From an uncultured Clostridia bacterium (GTDB lineage: Bacteria; Bacillota; Clostridia; TANB77; CAG-508): a DNA stretch of 14,141 nt. The stretch spans positions 1 through 14,141 of the forward strand of contig CAKPPS010000030.1 in the NCBI GenBank assembly GCA_934177795.1. The letters run 5' to 3'. The position numbers were made by a program, and so were the translations under genes. A model generated the notes under the pieces. It worked only from the letters and a program-made list of their open reading frames with translations, had not been told where the DNA came from and made no database searches. Positions 1 through 5,639 of the stretch are shown one piece after another. Positions within the stretch are counted from its first letter, which is position 1. Every line of letters starts with the position of its first letter.

Positions 1-131
1 GCATTTCCTTGTGTATCTGTTATTGTTACTATTGTATTATTAAAACTAGAATGAATATGTGCTGCACCTTTTTCGATATTTTTTCTATTTCTTCTAGCTA
101 CTGTTTTTCTTGTTGTTTTGTTATTTGCCAT
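1..131 (-). CDS. rpsK: 30S ribosomal protein S11, N-terminal 43 codons (runs off the window)
   Basis: S11 sits on the platform of the small subunit, next to the mRNA exit and the 16S rRNA 3' end. The ATG at 131-129 follows an AAGGAGGG ribosome binding site at about 142-149. The visible protein starts MANNKTTRKTVARR, a basic N-terminal tail, and passes into the S11 core at residues 25-35 (HIHSSFNNTIV), a family hallmark. The frame is open to the window edge, so the gene is cut by the window and not broken. It lies 52 nt downstream of rpsM, the usual alpha-operon order. In many clostridia rpsD, rpoA and rplQ follow, but that lies outside this view. Identification is secure despite truncation. 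Confidence 0.96.
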   Translation of the reverse strand, partial: MANNKTTRKTVARRNRKNIEKGAAHIHSSFNNTIVTITDTQGN

Positions 132-183
132 TTTCTATAATTCCCTCCTTCTTACTAATAATAAGGTATACATTTATTTTCAT

Positions 184-552
184 TTATTTTTTGCTTTTAC
201 TAACTAATTTTCTAGGACCTTTTCTTGTTCTAGCATTAGTTTTTGTTCTTTGTCCTCTAACTGGAAGACCTCTTCTATGTCTTAATCCTCTATAGCATCC
301 GATTTCTGTTAGTCTTTTTATGTTTAATGCTACTTCTCTTCTTAAATCACCTTCAACTTTATATGATTCATCAATAACTTTTCTTATGCTATTAACTTCG
401 TCATCTGTTAAGTCTTTTACTCTAGTATCTGGATTTACTCCAGCTTTTTCTAAGATTTTTTTAGAACTTGATAATCCTATTCCATAGATATATGTAAGTC
501 CTATTTCTATTCTTTTTTCTTTAGGTAAATCTACTCCTGCTAAACGAGCCAT
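184..552 (-). CDS. rpsM: 30S ribosomal protein S13
   Basis: S13 lies in the head of the 30S subunit, contacts the P-site tRNA and forms bridges to the 50S subunit. The protein is 122 aa, normal for the family. It starts MARLAGVDLP and carries the signature near residues 86-112 (CYRGLRHRRG, then GQRTKTNARTRKG), ending in a lysine-rich tail. I place the start at the ATG at 552-550. An in-frame TTG at 570 would add six residues, but it lies inside the ribosome binding site (GGAGG at 564-568) and homologues begin at MAR. The gene is first in the alpha-operon part of the cluster, preceded by an unusually long and structured spacer. Confidence 0.97.
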   Translation of the reverse strand: MARLAGVDLPKEKRIEIGLTYIYGIGLSSSKKILEKAGVNPDTRVKDLTDDEVNSIRKVIDESYKVEGDLRREVALNIKRLTEIGCYRGLRHRRGLPVRGQRTKTNARTRKGPRKLVSKSKK

Positions 553-608
553 ATATTTTTGCACCTCCAAATTTTTTGTTTTCTTTATTATTTTATCTTT
601 GTTTGTGT

Positions 609-678
609 TGTCTTAATACTTAGTTTAAAGGTGAAATGCACTAGCGTTTACTCTAGTCTTTAAATTTTTCTTAAGACA
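609..678 (-). promoter_or_regulatory. candidate structured RNA in the rpsM 5' leader (nested three-stem fold)
   Basis: Three stems nest perfectly. An outer 8-bp stem joins 609-616 (TGTCTTAA) to 671-678 (TTAAGACA). A middle 7-bp stem joins 624-630 (TTTAAAG) to 658-664 (CTTTAAA). An inner 5-bp stem joins 640-644 (ACTAG) to 653-657 (CTAGT) and stacks directly on the middle one at 653-664. A 9-nt bulge lies at 631-639 and an 8-nt loop at 645-652. The fold ends about 40 nt before the rpsM ribosome binding site. Ribosomal-protein operons are often autoregulated through such leaders (S4 on the E. coli alpha operon). Whether this is one is inference, and the ligand is unknown. Confidence 0.55.
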
Positions 679-707
679 TATATATAAACACAAATTCGAT
701 ATGTAAA
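679..707 (-). promoter_or_regulatory. possible promoter for rpsM
   Basis: On the minus strand TTTACA (702-707) is followed after 17 nt by TATATA (679-684), a moderate match to a housekeeping sigma promoter. It lies between the two hairpin domains and would start transcripts near 672, just inside the outer stem of the nested fold. It is weaker than the two consensus promoters elsewhere in the window, and AT-rich spacers give such matches by chance. Confidence 0.3.
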
Positions 708-743
708 TCTTTTAGATTTCACAGCCGCTATCTAATTTGTGTT
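687..743 (-). promoter_or_regulatory. upstream hairpin domain in the rpmJ-rpsM spacer
   Basis: A perfect 10-bp inverted repeat joins 687-696 (AACACAAATT) and 734-743 (AATTTGTGTT). It encloses a smaller hairpin, 705-710 (AAATCT) with 714-719 (AGATTT). No U-run follows on the minus strand, so it does not look like a terminator. It ends about 8 nt before the nested fold at 609-678. Seven bases of its inner arm (716-722) are complementary to the bulge of that fold (631-637), so the two could interact. That last point is speculative, because a 7-nt match is not rare in AT-rich DNA. Confidence 0.45.
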
Positions 744-758
744 ATTAACTTTTAGGTT

Positions 759-872
759 TTATCCTTGTCTTTGTTTATGTTTAGGGTTTTCACAAATAAC
801 TCTAATTTGCCCTTTTCTTTTTATTACTTTGCATTTATCACAAATTGGTTTTACTGATGGTCTTACTTTCAC
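759..872 (-). CDS. rpmJ: 50S ribosomal protein L36 (four-ligand zinc form)
   Basis: A 37-residue L36 of standard length, read from a GTG start at 872-870. It begins (M)KVRPSVKPICDKCKV and ends NPKHKQRQG. The zinc ligands of the C+ form are all present: Cys11, Cys14, Cys27 and His32. An AGGAGG ribosome binding site at 883-888 lies about 10 nt before the GTG, and no ATG lies in a suitable place. L36 is the smallest large-subunit protein and stabilises 23S rRNA near the L7/L12 stalk base. It follows infA after 57 nt, in the usual order. It is short enough to escape ORF callers with a length cut-off. Confidence 0.95.
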   Translation of the reverse strand: MKVRPSVKPICDKCKVIKRKGQIRVICENPKHKQRQG

Positions 873-929
873 TTTTTTGCACCTCCTAAAATTACTTTTA
901 TTTATGTATTGGGTTAATTTTATCTTATT

Positions 930-1148
930 CTATTTTGCCCTCCAAGTAATTCTGCCTCTATTTAAATCATAAGGAGAAAGTTCAACTTTTACTTTATCTC
1001 CAGGTAATATTTTTATATAGTTCATTCTTAATTTACCTGAAATATGAGCTAAAATTTGATGTCCATTCTCTAATTCTACTTTAAATGTAGTATTTGGTAG
1101 TGATTCTACAACTACTCCTTCTACTTCTATAACATCTTCTTTTGACAA
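930..1148 (-). CDS. infA: translation initiation factor IF-1 (TTG start)
   Basis: IF1 binds the 30S A site and works with IF2 and IF3 during start-site selection. The 72-aa protein is a single OB-fold (S1-like) domain with family hallmarks GHQILAHISGKLRMNYI (29-45), ILPGDKVKVELSPYD (47-61) and the C-terminal RGRITWR. Translation must start at the TTG at 1148-1146. AAGGAGG at 1157-1163 is 8 nt upstream, the protein then aligns with the usual MSKEDVIEVEG, and there is no nearby in-frame ATG. A perfect consensus promoter at 1213-1241 lies just upstream, so infA likely heads its own transcript. The KOW-domain gene found between map and infA in some Firmicutes is absent. Confidence 0.97.
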   Translation of the reverse strand: MSKEDVIEVEGVVVESLPNTTFKVELENGHQILAHISGKLRMNYIKILPGDKVKVELSPYDLNRGRITWRAK

Positions 1149-1212
1149 AATTTCTACCTCCTTAAAGAGCTTTTTTTATACAAAATCTATTTCATTGTAT
1201 AATAACTATTAT

Positions 1213-1241
1213 ATTATACAGTATTCTTAAAGTATTGTCAA
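1213..1241 (-). promoter_or_regulatory. consensus housekeeping promoter for infA-rpmJ-rpsM
   Basis: The minus strand reads TTGACA (1236-1241), a 17-nt spacer, then TATAAT (1213-1218): both hexamers and the spacing are the exact consensus. The -35 box lies inside the last codons of map, whose stop is at 1229-1227. The predicted start point near 1206-1207 gives infA a leader of about 58 nt. It would allow infA and the genes after it to be made independently of the upstream spc transcript. Confidence 0.85.
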
Positions 1242-1997
1242 TATTTCTGGCTCTTTTTCTGTAATTAATATTGTATTTTCATAATGTGCAGCTAAACTTC
1301 CATCTTCTGTTATTATTGTCCATCCATCATCTAATTCTAAGATTCCTGGTTTTCCTTCAATAACCATTGGTTCTATAGCTAATGTCATTCCTGGTTCTAA
1401 TCTTATTCCTCTTCCTGCTTTTCCGTAATTTGGAATACCAGGATCTTCGTGCATTTCTCTTCCGATTCCATGTCCTTGAAACTCTCTTACAACTGAATAG
1501 CCTTGAGAATGTACATATTCACCTATCGCATGGCAAACATCACCTATTCTGTTTCCTGGCTTTGCATATTTTATTCCTTCAAAAAAGGCTTGTTTAGTTA
1601 CTTCTACTAATCTTTTGGCTTCTTTACTAACATTTCCTATCATAAATGTTCTAGCAGCATCTCCATTAAATCCATTTTTTAAAGCTACAGTATCAATACT
1701 TACTATATCTCCATCTTTTATTACTTTATTTTTTGATGGTATTCCATGAATTACTTCATCATTTATAGATACACATAATGATGCTGGATATTTTGGTACT
1801 CCTCTAATACCTATATCATATCCTTTTTCAGCTGGAATAGCCCCTAAACTTCTCATCTTTTTTTCTGCTATTTGATCTAATTCATAAGTTGTCATTCCTG
1901 GTCTAATTTTTTCTTCTAGTTCTTTATAAACTAAAGCAACTACTTTACAGGCCTCTTTCATATATTCTATTTCTCTTTTTGATTTAATTGTTACCAT
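1227..1997 (-). CDS. map: methionine aminopeptidase, type I
   Basis: Removes the initiator methionine from new proteins at the ribosome exit. At 256 aa it is a complete type I enzyme of the pita-bread fold. The five metal ligands can be placed: Asp102 (SIDTVAL), Asp113 (NGDAARTF), His176 (FQGHGIGR), Glu209 (AIEPMV) and Glu240 (HYENTI). The substrate histidine is His84 in NDEVIHGIP. Residues 55-72 (around AEKGYDIGIRGVPKYPASLC) differ from the commoner GYxGYPAS pattern, a small lineage variation. The start is the ATG at 1997-1995 after a purine-rich AAGGAA site. It follows adk after 16 nt, so the two are probably cotranscribed. Confidence 0.97.
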   Translation of the reverse strand: MVTIKSKREIEYMKEACKVVALVYKELEEKIRPGMTTYELDQIAEKKMRSLGAIPAEKGYDIGIRGVPKYPASLCVSINDEVIHGIPSKNKVIKDGDIVSIDTVALKNGFNGDAARTFMIGNVSKEAKRLVEVTKQAFFEGIKYAKPGNRIGDVCHAIGEYVHSQGYSVVREFQGHGIGREMHEDPGIPNYGKAGRGIRLEPGMTLAIEPMVIEGKPGILELDDGWTIITEDGSLAAHYENTILITEKEPEILTIL

Positions 1998-2013
1998 AAA
2001 ATATTCCTTCTTC

Positions 2014-2679
2014 CTATTTCTTTAATAGTTTCACCATATCTTTTGCTACTTCATCGCCCATTCTATTTATTGCTATACTTACTGTTTCTGTTCTTAGTAC
2101 TCCTTTTTTTTCGTAGTAGTTAACTAATGGACTTGTTTTTTCTTCATATATTTCTAGTCTTTTTTTGATTGCTTCAGGATCTGAATCATCATCTCTTTGT
2201 TTCAATGGTGAACCACATTTATCACAAATTCCTTCTTGTTTTGGTGGATTTAATTTTATATTATATGTTGCTTTACAATCTTGATTTGTACAAACTCTTC
2301 TTGTTAACATCCTATCTATTATCTCTTCTCTTGGAGTTACTAAATTAACTACTAAATCAACATTTTGTCCTTTGTCTTTTAATATTTCATCTAATTTCTC
2401 TGCTTGTTCTATTGTTCTTGGAAATCCATCAAGTATTGCTCCATTTTTAGCATCTTCCCAAGTTAATCTATCTTGTACCATTGGTATTGTTATCTCATCT
2501 GGTACTAATTCTCCTTTTGATATATATTTATTAGCCTTTATTCCTAGCTCTGTTTCTTCACTAATATTTTTTCTAAAAATATCTCCTGTTGAAATTTGTG
2601 GAATCCCTAGTTCATTGCTCATTTTTCCAGCAACTGTTCCTTTTCCTGTTCCTTGTGCTCCTAACATAATCACTATCAT
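2014..2679 (-). CDS. adk: adenylate kinase with zinc-type LID domain
   Basis: Interconverts ATP + AMP and 2 ADP. The 221-aa length fits the long, LID-containing form. Visible parts are the P-loop GAQGTGKGT (7-15), the AMP-binding region TGDIFRKNI (31-39), the DGFPRT segment (84-89), and a LID with four cysteines at 130, 135, 152 and 155, followed by QRDDD (161-165). Two oddities: the usual P-loop proline (GxPGxGKGT) is Gln9, and the first cysteine pair is spaced C-x4-C (VCTNQDC), where C-x2-C is usual. The second pair is a normal C-x2-C. The ATG at 2679 follows AGGAGG after only 5 nt. The gene stands after a 242-bp spacer and may have its own promoter. Confidence 0.96.
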   Translation of the reverse strand: MIVIMLGAQGTGKGTVAGKMSNELGIPQISTGDIFRKNISEETELGIKANKYISKGELVPDEITIPMVQDRLTWEDAKNGAILDGFPRTIEQAEKLDEILKDKGQNVDLVVNLVTPREEIIDRMLTRRVCTNQDCKATYNIKLNPPKQEGICDKCGSPLKQRDDDSDPEAIKKRLEIYEEKTSPLVNYYEKKGVLRTETVSIAINRMGDEVAKDMVKLLKK

Positions 2680-2693
2680 AAAAACCTCCTACC

Positions 2694-2707
2694 GAGTATA
2701 AATACTC
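2694..2707. promoter_or_regulatory. perfect 14-bp palindrome before the adk ribosome binding site
   Basis: GAGTAT-AA-ATACTC is a perfect palindrome that ends 4 nt upstream of the adk ribosome binding site (AGGAGG at 2685-2690). It could be an operator or a small RNA hairpin at the ribosome landing site. No function is shown, and short palindromes arise easily in AT-rich spacers. Confidence 0.3.
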
Positions 2708-2711
2708 TATC

Positions 2712-2740
2712 AAAATATAGTTATATAATAACCTTTTCAA
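2712..2740 (-). promoter_or_regulatory. possible promoter for adk-map
   Basis: On the minus strand TTGAAA (2735-2740) and TATTTT (2712-2717) are 17 nt apart: five of six and four of six matches to the consensus. The -35 box falls in one arm of the inverted repeat at 2734-2750. The start would be near 2705, inside the palindrome at 2694-2707. This is the best promoter-like match I found in the spacer, but it is only moderate. Confidence 0.35.
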
Positions 2741-2835
2741 TATTTATTTATTACTACAATCTTTTTATAGATTTGTAGCTATTCTTTAATAGAATTGTGA
2801 TATCTATTTTTAAATAAATATTGAAAAATTTATTA
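2726..2835. repeat. large inverted-repeat element between secY and adk
   Basis: A perfect 17-bp inverted repeat, TTTTCAATATTTATTTA at 2734-2750 and its reverse complement at 2811-2827, extends outward across two mismatches by six more pairs (2726-2731 with 2830-2835). That gives 23 pairs in 25. The 60-nt interior folds further: 2754-2762 pairs with 2769-2778 (9 bp, one bulged base) and 2779-2783 pairs with 2788-2792. No target-site duplication or ORF is visible. It could be a small MITE-like element, a structured RNA ahead of adk, or a transcription or decay signal. No U-run follows on the minus strand, so a simple terminator is unlikely. Confidence 0.6.
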
Positions 2836-2866
2836 CTTATTAATTTAATATTGTATAATGAATTTT

Positions 2867-2907
2867 GAAACAAAGATATTATATAATATATACTCTATCT
2901 TTGTTTC
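2867..2907 (-). repeat. 12-bp hairpin just after secY
   Basis: GAAACAAAGATA (2867-2878) and TATCTTTGTTTC (2896-2907) form a perfect 12-bp stem with a 17-nt AT-only-like loop, starting 14 nt after the secY stop. On the minus strand the stem is followed by AAAATTC and not by a U-run, so it does not meet the usual picture of an intrinsic terminator. It may instead protect or process the 3' end of the spc transcript. Confidence 0.5.
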
Positions 2908-2921
2908 TTATATCTCATATT

Positions 2922-4244
2922 TTATTTTTCTAAGAATCCTTTATAATGTCTCATTGCTAAGAATGATTCTAATTGTTGAATTGTTTCAAGAGCAACTCCT
3001 ACAATAATTAATATTGATGTTCCTCCAAATGCAATGTTTAAGTTTGTAAATCTTAACAACATTGGTAATATTGCGATAATTGCTAAGAAAACTCCTCCAA
3101 AACATGTTAATTTAGAAATAACTGATGATAAATATTCAGTTGTAGGTTTTCCCGCTCTAATTCCTGGTATAAAACCACCATTTTTCTTAATATTATTTGA
3201 TACTTCTGCTGGATTAAATGTAGCATAAGTATAGAAAAATGTAAATCCAACGATTAATAATAAATATACTATAGCATTAGCTATTGAATAGCCTATTTCT
3301 ACTTGAGAAGTTGATGTTGCTATAGAGAATTTATATAATCCTGCTAAAAATCCTGTCTGTGTAGATATATCTTTTACAAAAATTTGAATAATCATTGCTG
3401 GAAATGTCATAAATGATGAAGCAAAAATTATTGGCATTACACCTGCCATTGCTAATTTTAATGGTATATGTGTATTTTGTGCTCCCATCATTTTTCTTCC
3501 AACAACTTTTTTAGAATATTGTACAGGTATTCTTCTTTCTGCTTGTTGAACAAAAACTACAGCTGTAATTAATACTATAGCTCCTAATACTACTCCTAAA
3601 GCTATTAAAAATCCAGTTGTACTAAATGCCCCGTCTTTAATAATTAAATTCCATAAACTAACAGCTCCACTTGGTAATCCTGAAATAATACCTACAAATA
3701 TTAATAAAGAAATTCCATTTCCAATTCCTTTATCTGTAATTTGATCTCCTAGCCACATTAATATTGATGACCCTGCTACTAATCCAGTAACTACTAGTGC
3801 TCCTGTTAAAAATGAACTATTAACAAATATTCCTGTTGACTTGTATGAAATATATATTCCTATTGATTCTACTAATGCTAAGACAATAGTTAATAGTTTT
3901 GTATATCTATTAACTATTTTTCTTCCTTGTTCTCCACCTTCTTTAGTTAATCTTTCTAAAGATGGTATTATCATAGCTAGCAATTGTATAACAATTGAAG
4001 CTGTGATATATGGACTTACTGACATTGCAAAAACAGAAAATCTTGAAAAAGCTCCTCCAGAAACCATATCGATTAATCCTGCAATTCCTTGATTATTTGA
4101 CATTGCTTGGTTTAATGCAATACTATTAACTCCTGGTACTGTTATATAGCATCCTAATCTAAATACTACGATTAGTAATAGTGTATATAATAATCTTTTT
4201 CTTATATCTGGTGTTTTAAATGCATTTTTTATTGTTTTAAACAA
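2922..4244 (-). CDS. secY: SecY protein-translocase channel subunit (TTG start)
   Basis: SecY forms the membrane pore through which SecA or the ribosome passes secreted and membrane proteins. The 440-aa protein has the expected ten hydrophobic segments. Hallmarks are the plug region GIAGLIDMVSGGAF (53-66), GDQITDKGIGNGIS (166-179), QQAERRIPVQY (233-243) in the large cytoplasmic loop, and PGIRAGKPT (360-368) in the loop that contacts SecA and the ribosome. The start is the TTG at 4244-4242: GAGGTG at 4251-4256 is 6 nt upstream, and the sequence then opens with the usual FKTIKNAFKTPDIRKR. The rplO stop codon (4247-4245) abuts this TTG, which suggests translational coupling. It is the last gene of the spc block. 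Confidence 0.97.
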   Translation of the reverse strand: MFKTIKNAFKTPDIRKRLLYTLLLIVVFRLGCYITVPGVNSIALNQAMSNNQGIAGLIDMVSGGAFSRFSVFAMSVSPYITASIVIQLLAMIIPSLERLTKEGGEQGRKIVNRYTKLLTIVLALVESIGIYISYKSTGIFVNSSFLTGALVVTGLVAGSSILMWLGDQITDKGIGNGISLLIFVGIISGLPSGAVSLWNLIIKDGAFSTTGFLIALGVVLGAIVLITAVVFVQQAERRIPVQYSKKVVGRKMMGAQNTHIPLKLAMAGVMPIIFASSFMTFPAMIIQIFVKDISTQTGFLAGLYKFSIATSTSQVEIGYSIANAIVYLLLIVGFTFFYTYATFNPAEVSNNIKKNGGFIPGIRAGKPTTEYLSSVISKLTCFGGVFLAIIAILPMLLRFTNLNIAFGGTSILIIVGVALETIQQLESFLAMRHYKGFLEK

Positions 4245-4679
4245 TTAAATCACCTCTGTCTTTCCACCTAAAGCTTCTATTGTTTCTTTTGCTTTTGCTG
4301 TAAATCTCTTAGCTTTAACATTTAATTTTTTCTCTAATTTTCCAGTAGCTAATACTACTATTCCATCATTTACTTTACTGATGATTCCTTCTTCTAAAAG
4401 AGTTTCAGCTGTAACATCTGTTGCTTTTGATAAATTAAGCATTTTTAATGTTACTTCTGTGTAAGTTTTAGCATGAATATTTGTAAATCCTCTTTTTGGT
4501 AATCTTCTATATAATGGTGTTTGACCACCTTCAAATCCTCTTCTTACTCCTCCACCAGATCTAGCTTTTTGACCTTTATGTCCTCTTCCTGATGTTTTTC
4601 CATTACCTGATGCCATTCCACGACCTACTCTATTTCTTTTTACTTTACTTACAGCTGGTTTTAATTCATCTAGTTTCAT
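4245..4679 (-). CDS. rplO: 50S ribosomal protein L15
   Basis: L15 helps organise 23S rRNA in late large-subunit assembly. It is 144 aa here, normal length. The glycine- and arginine-rich N-terminal arm (residues about 18-58: RNRVGRG, SGRGHKGQKARSGGG) and the RRLPKRGF segment mark it clearly. The start is the ATG at 4679-4677 (MKLDELKP). An upstream in-frame TTG at 4700 lies in the ribosome binding site (AGGAGGTG near 4689-4696) and adds nothing homologous. In most bacteria rpmD (L30) lies directly before rplO. Here rpsE ends only 36 nt upstream of this start, leaving no room for it. Confidence 0.97.
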   Translation of the reverse strand: MKLDELKPAVSKVKRNRVGRGMASGNGKTSGRGHKGQKARSGGGVRRGFEGGQTPLYRRLPKRGFTNIHAKTYTEVTLKMLNLSKATDVTAETLLEEGIISKVNDGIVVLATGKLEKKLNVKAKRFTAKAKETIEALGGKTEVI

Positions 4680-4715
4680 TACGGTTTGCACCTCCTTCAA
4701 TTATTTAGCATTTTT

Positions 4716-5201
4716 TTATAATATATCTTCTACTTTTTTACCTCTTTTTTTAGCAACTTGTTCTACTGTTTGCATAGATTTTAAACCTTCTAGTGTAGCA
4801 TAAACAACGTTTCTTGGATTATTGGTTCCAATAACTTTTGTTCTTATATTTTTATATCCTGCTAATTCTAGTACAGGTCTAACACTACCTCCAGCTATTA
4901 ATCCAGTACCTATTACAGCTGGTTTTAACATAACTTTAGCACTACCAAATTTTCCTATATATTCATGAGGTATTGATGTTTCTACTATTGGAACTTCGAT
5001 TAAGTTCTTTTTAGCTTCTTGAATGGCTTTTTTTATAGCATCTGGAACTTCTGCCGCTTTACCATTTCCAACACCAACATGTCCGTTTTCATCACCAACA
5101 ACTACTACAGCACTAAATCTAAAAGTTCTACCACCTTTAACAACCTTAGCTACTCTGTTGATAGCAACAACTTTTTCTTTTAATTCATTCTTTTCTTCCA
5201 T
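4716..5201 (-). CDS. rpsE: 30S ribosomal protein S5
   Basis: S5 lines the mRNA entry channel with S3 and S4 and affects decoding accuracy. The 161-aa protein is of normal length. Its N-terminal double-stranded-RNA-binding fold covers about residues 10-75 (VVAINRVAKVVKGGRTFRFS, VGVGNGKAAEVPDAI), followed by the C-terminal half with PHEYIGKFGSAKVMLKPA (78-95) and NNPRNVVYATLEGL. The ATG at 5201 has a good AAGGAGGG site about 11 nt upstream. Both neighbours are as expected except that L30 is missing downstream. Confidence 0.97.
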   Translation of the reverse strand: MEEKNELKEKVVAINRVAKVVKGGRTFRFSAVVVVGDENGHVGVGNGKAAEVPDAIKKAIQEAKKNLIEVPIVETSIPHEYIGKFGSAKVMLKPAVIGTGLIAGGSVRPVLELAGYKNIRTKVIGTNNPRNVVYATLEGLKSMQTVEQVAKKRGKKVEDIL

Positions 5202-5229
5202 CGGTTTGTTTTCCCTCCTTCTTTTTTTA

Positions 5230-5589
5230 TTAGAATTTTAATCCGCCTTCTCTTGCAGCTTCTGCTAATTCTTTAACGACTCCATGATATATGTATCCAC
5301 CACGGTCAAATACAACACTCTCTATTTTTTTATCAGCAGCTCTTTTTGCTATTAAAGTTCCTACTTCTTTAGCAGCTTCTTTGTTAGCATGTTTTGTTTT
5401 GATTTCTTTATCTAATGTTGATGCTTGAACTAAAGTTTTTCCAGCAACATCATCAATAATTTGCACATATAAATTACTATTACTTCTATATACACATAAT
5501 CTTGGTCTTTCTGCTGTTCCAGATATTTTTGTTCTTACACGAATGTGTCTTCTTTGTCTTTCCATTTTTCTATCTGTCTTTTTTACCAT
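5230..5589 (-). CDS. rplR: 50S ribosomal protein L18
   Basis: L18 binds 5S rRNA together with L5 and helps place it in the central protuberance. The protein is 119 aa, normal length. The basic N-terminus (RQRRHIRVRTKISGT, 11-25), RPRLCVYRSN (28-37) and the C-terminal VVFDRGGYIYHGVVKELAEAAREGGLKF block identify it. Its ATG (5589-5587) follows an AAGGAG site. A perfect 6-bp hairpin (5607-5612 with 5616-5621) sits directly upstream of that site, in the 50-nt gap after rplF. Confidence 0.97.
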   Translation of the reverse strand: MVKKTDRKMERQRRHIRVRTKISGTAERPRLCVYRSNSNLYVQIIDDVAGKTLVQASTLDKEIKTKHANKEAAKEVGTLIAKRAADKKIESVVFDRGGYIYHGVVKELAEAAREGGLKF

Positions 5590-5639
5590 TTTATATTACT
5601 CCTTTCTAGATTTTTAATCTATATTGGTTTCAACTATTT

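Noticed and set aside
553..570. N-terminal extension of S13 from the TTG at 570
   Set aside because: The added codons contain the GGAGG ribosome binding site, and S13 homologues begin at MAR. The same reasoning removes the TTG extensions of rplO (4700) and rplX (7774) and the GTG extension of rpmC (8720).
687..743. Intrinsic terminator between rpmJ and rpsM
   Set aside because: The 10-bp stem is AT-rich with a long interior, and the minus strand after it reads TATATATATG, without a U-run.
739..972. Plus-strand 77-aa frame across rpmJ and the infA end
   Set aside because: It is the antisense of rpmJ, which is certain from its zinc ligands and ribosome binding site.
5607..5621. 6-bp hairpin TAGATT/AATCTA before the rplR ribosome binding site as a regulatory site
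   Set aside because: It is short and AT-only apart from one pair; such palindromes are expected by chance in this composition, so I mention it only under rplR.
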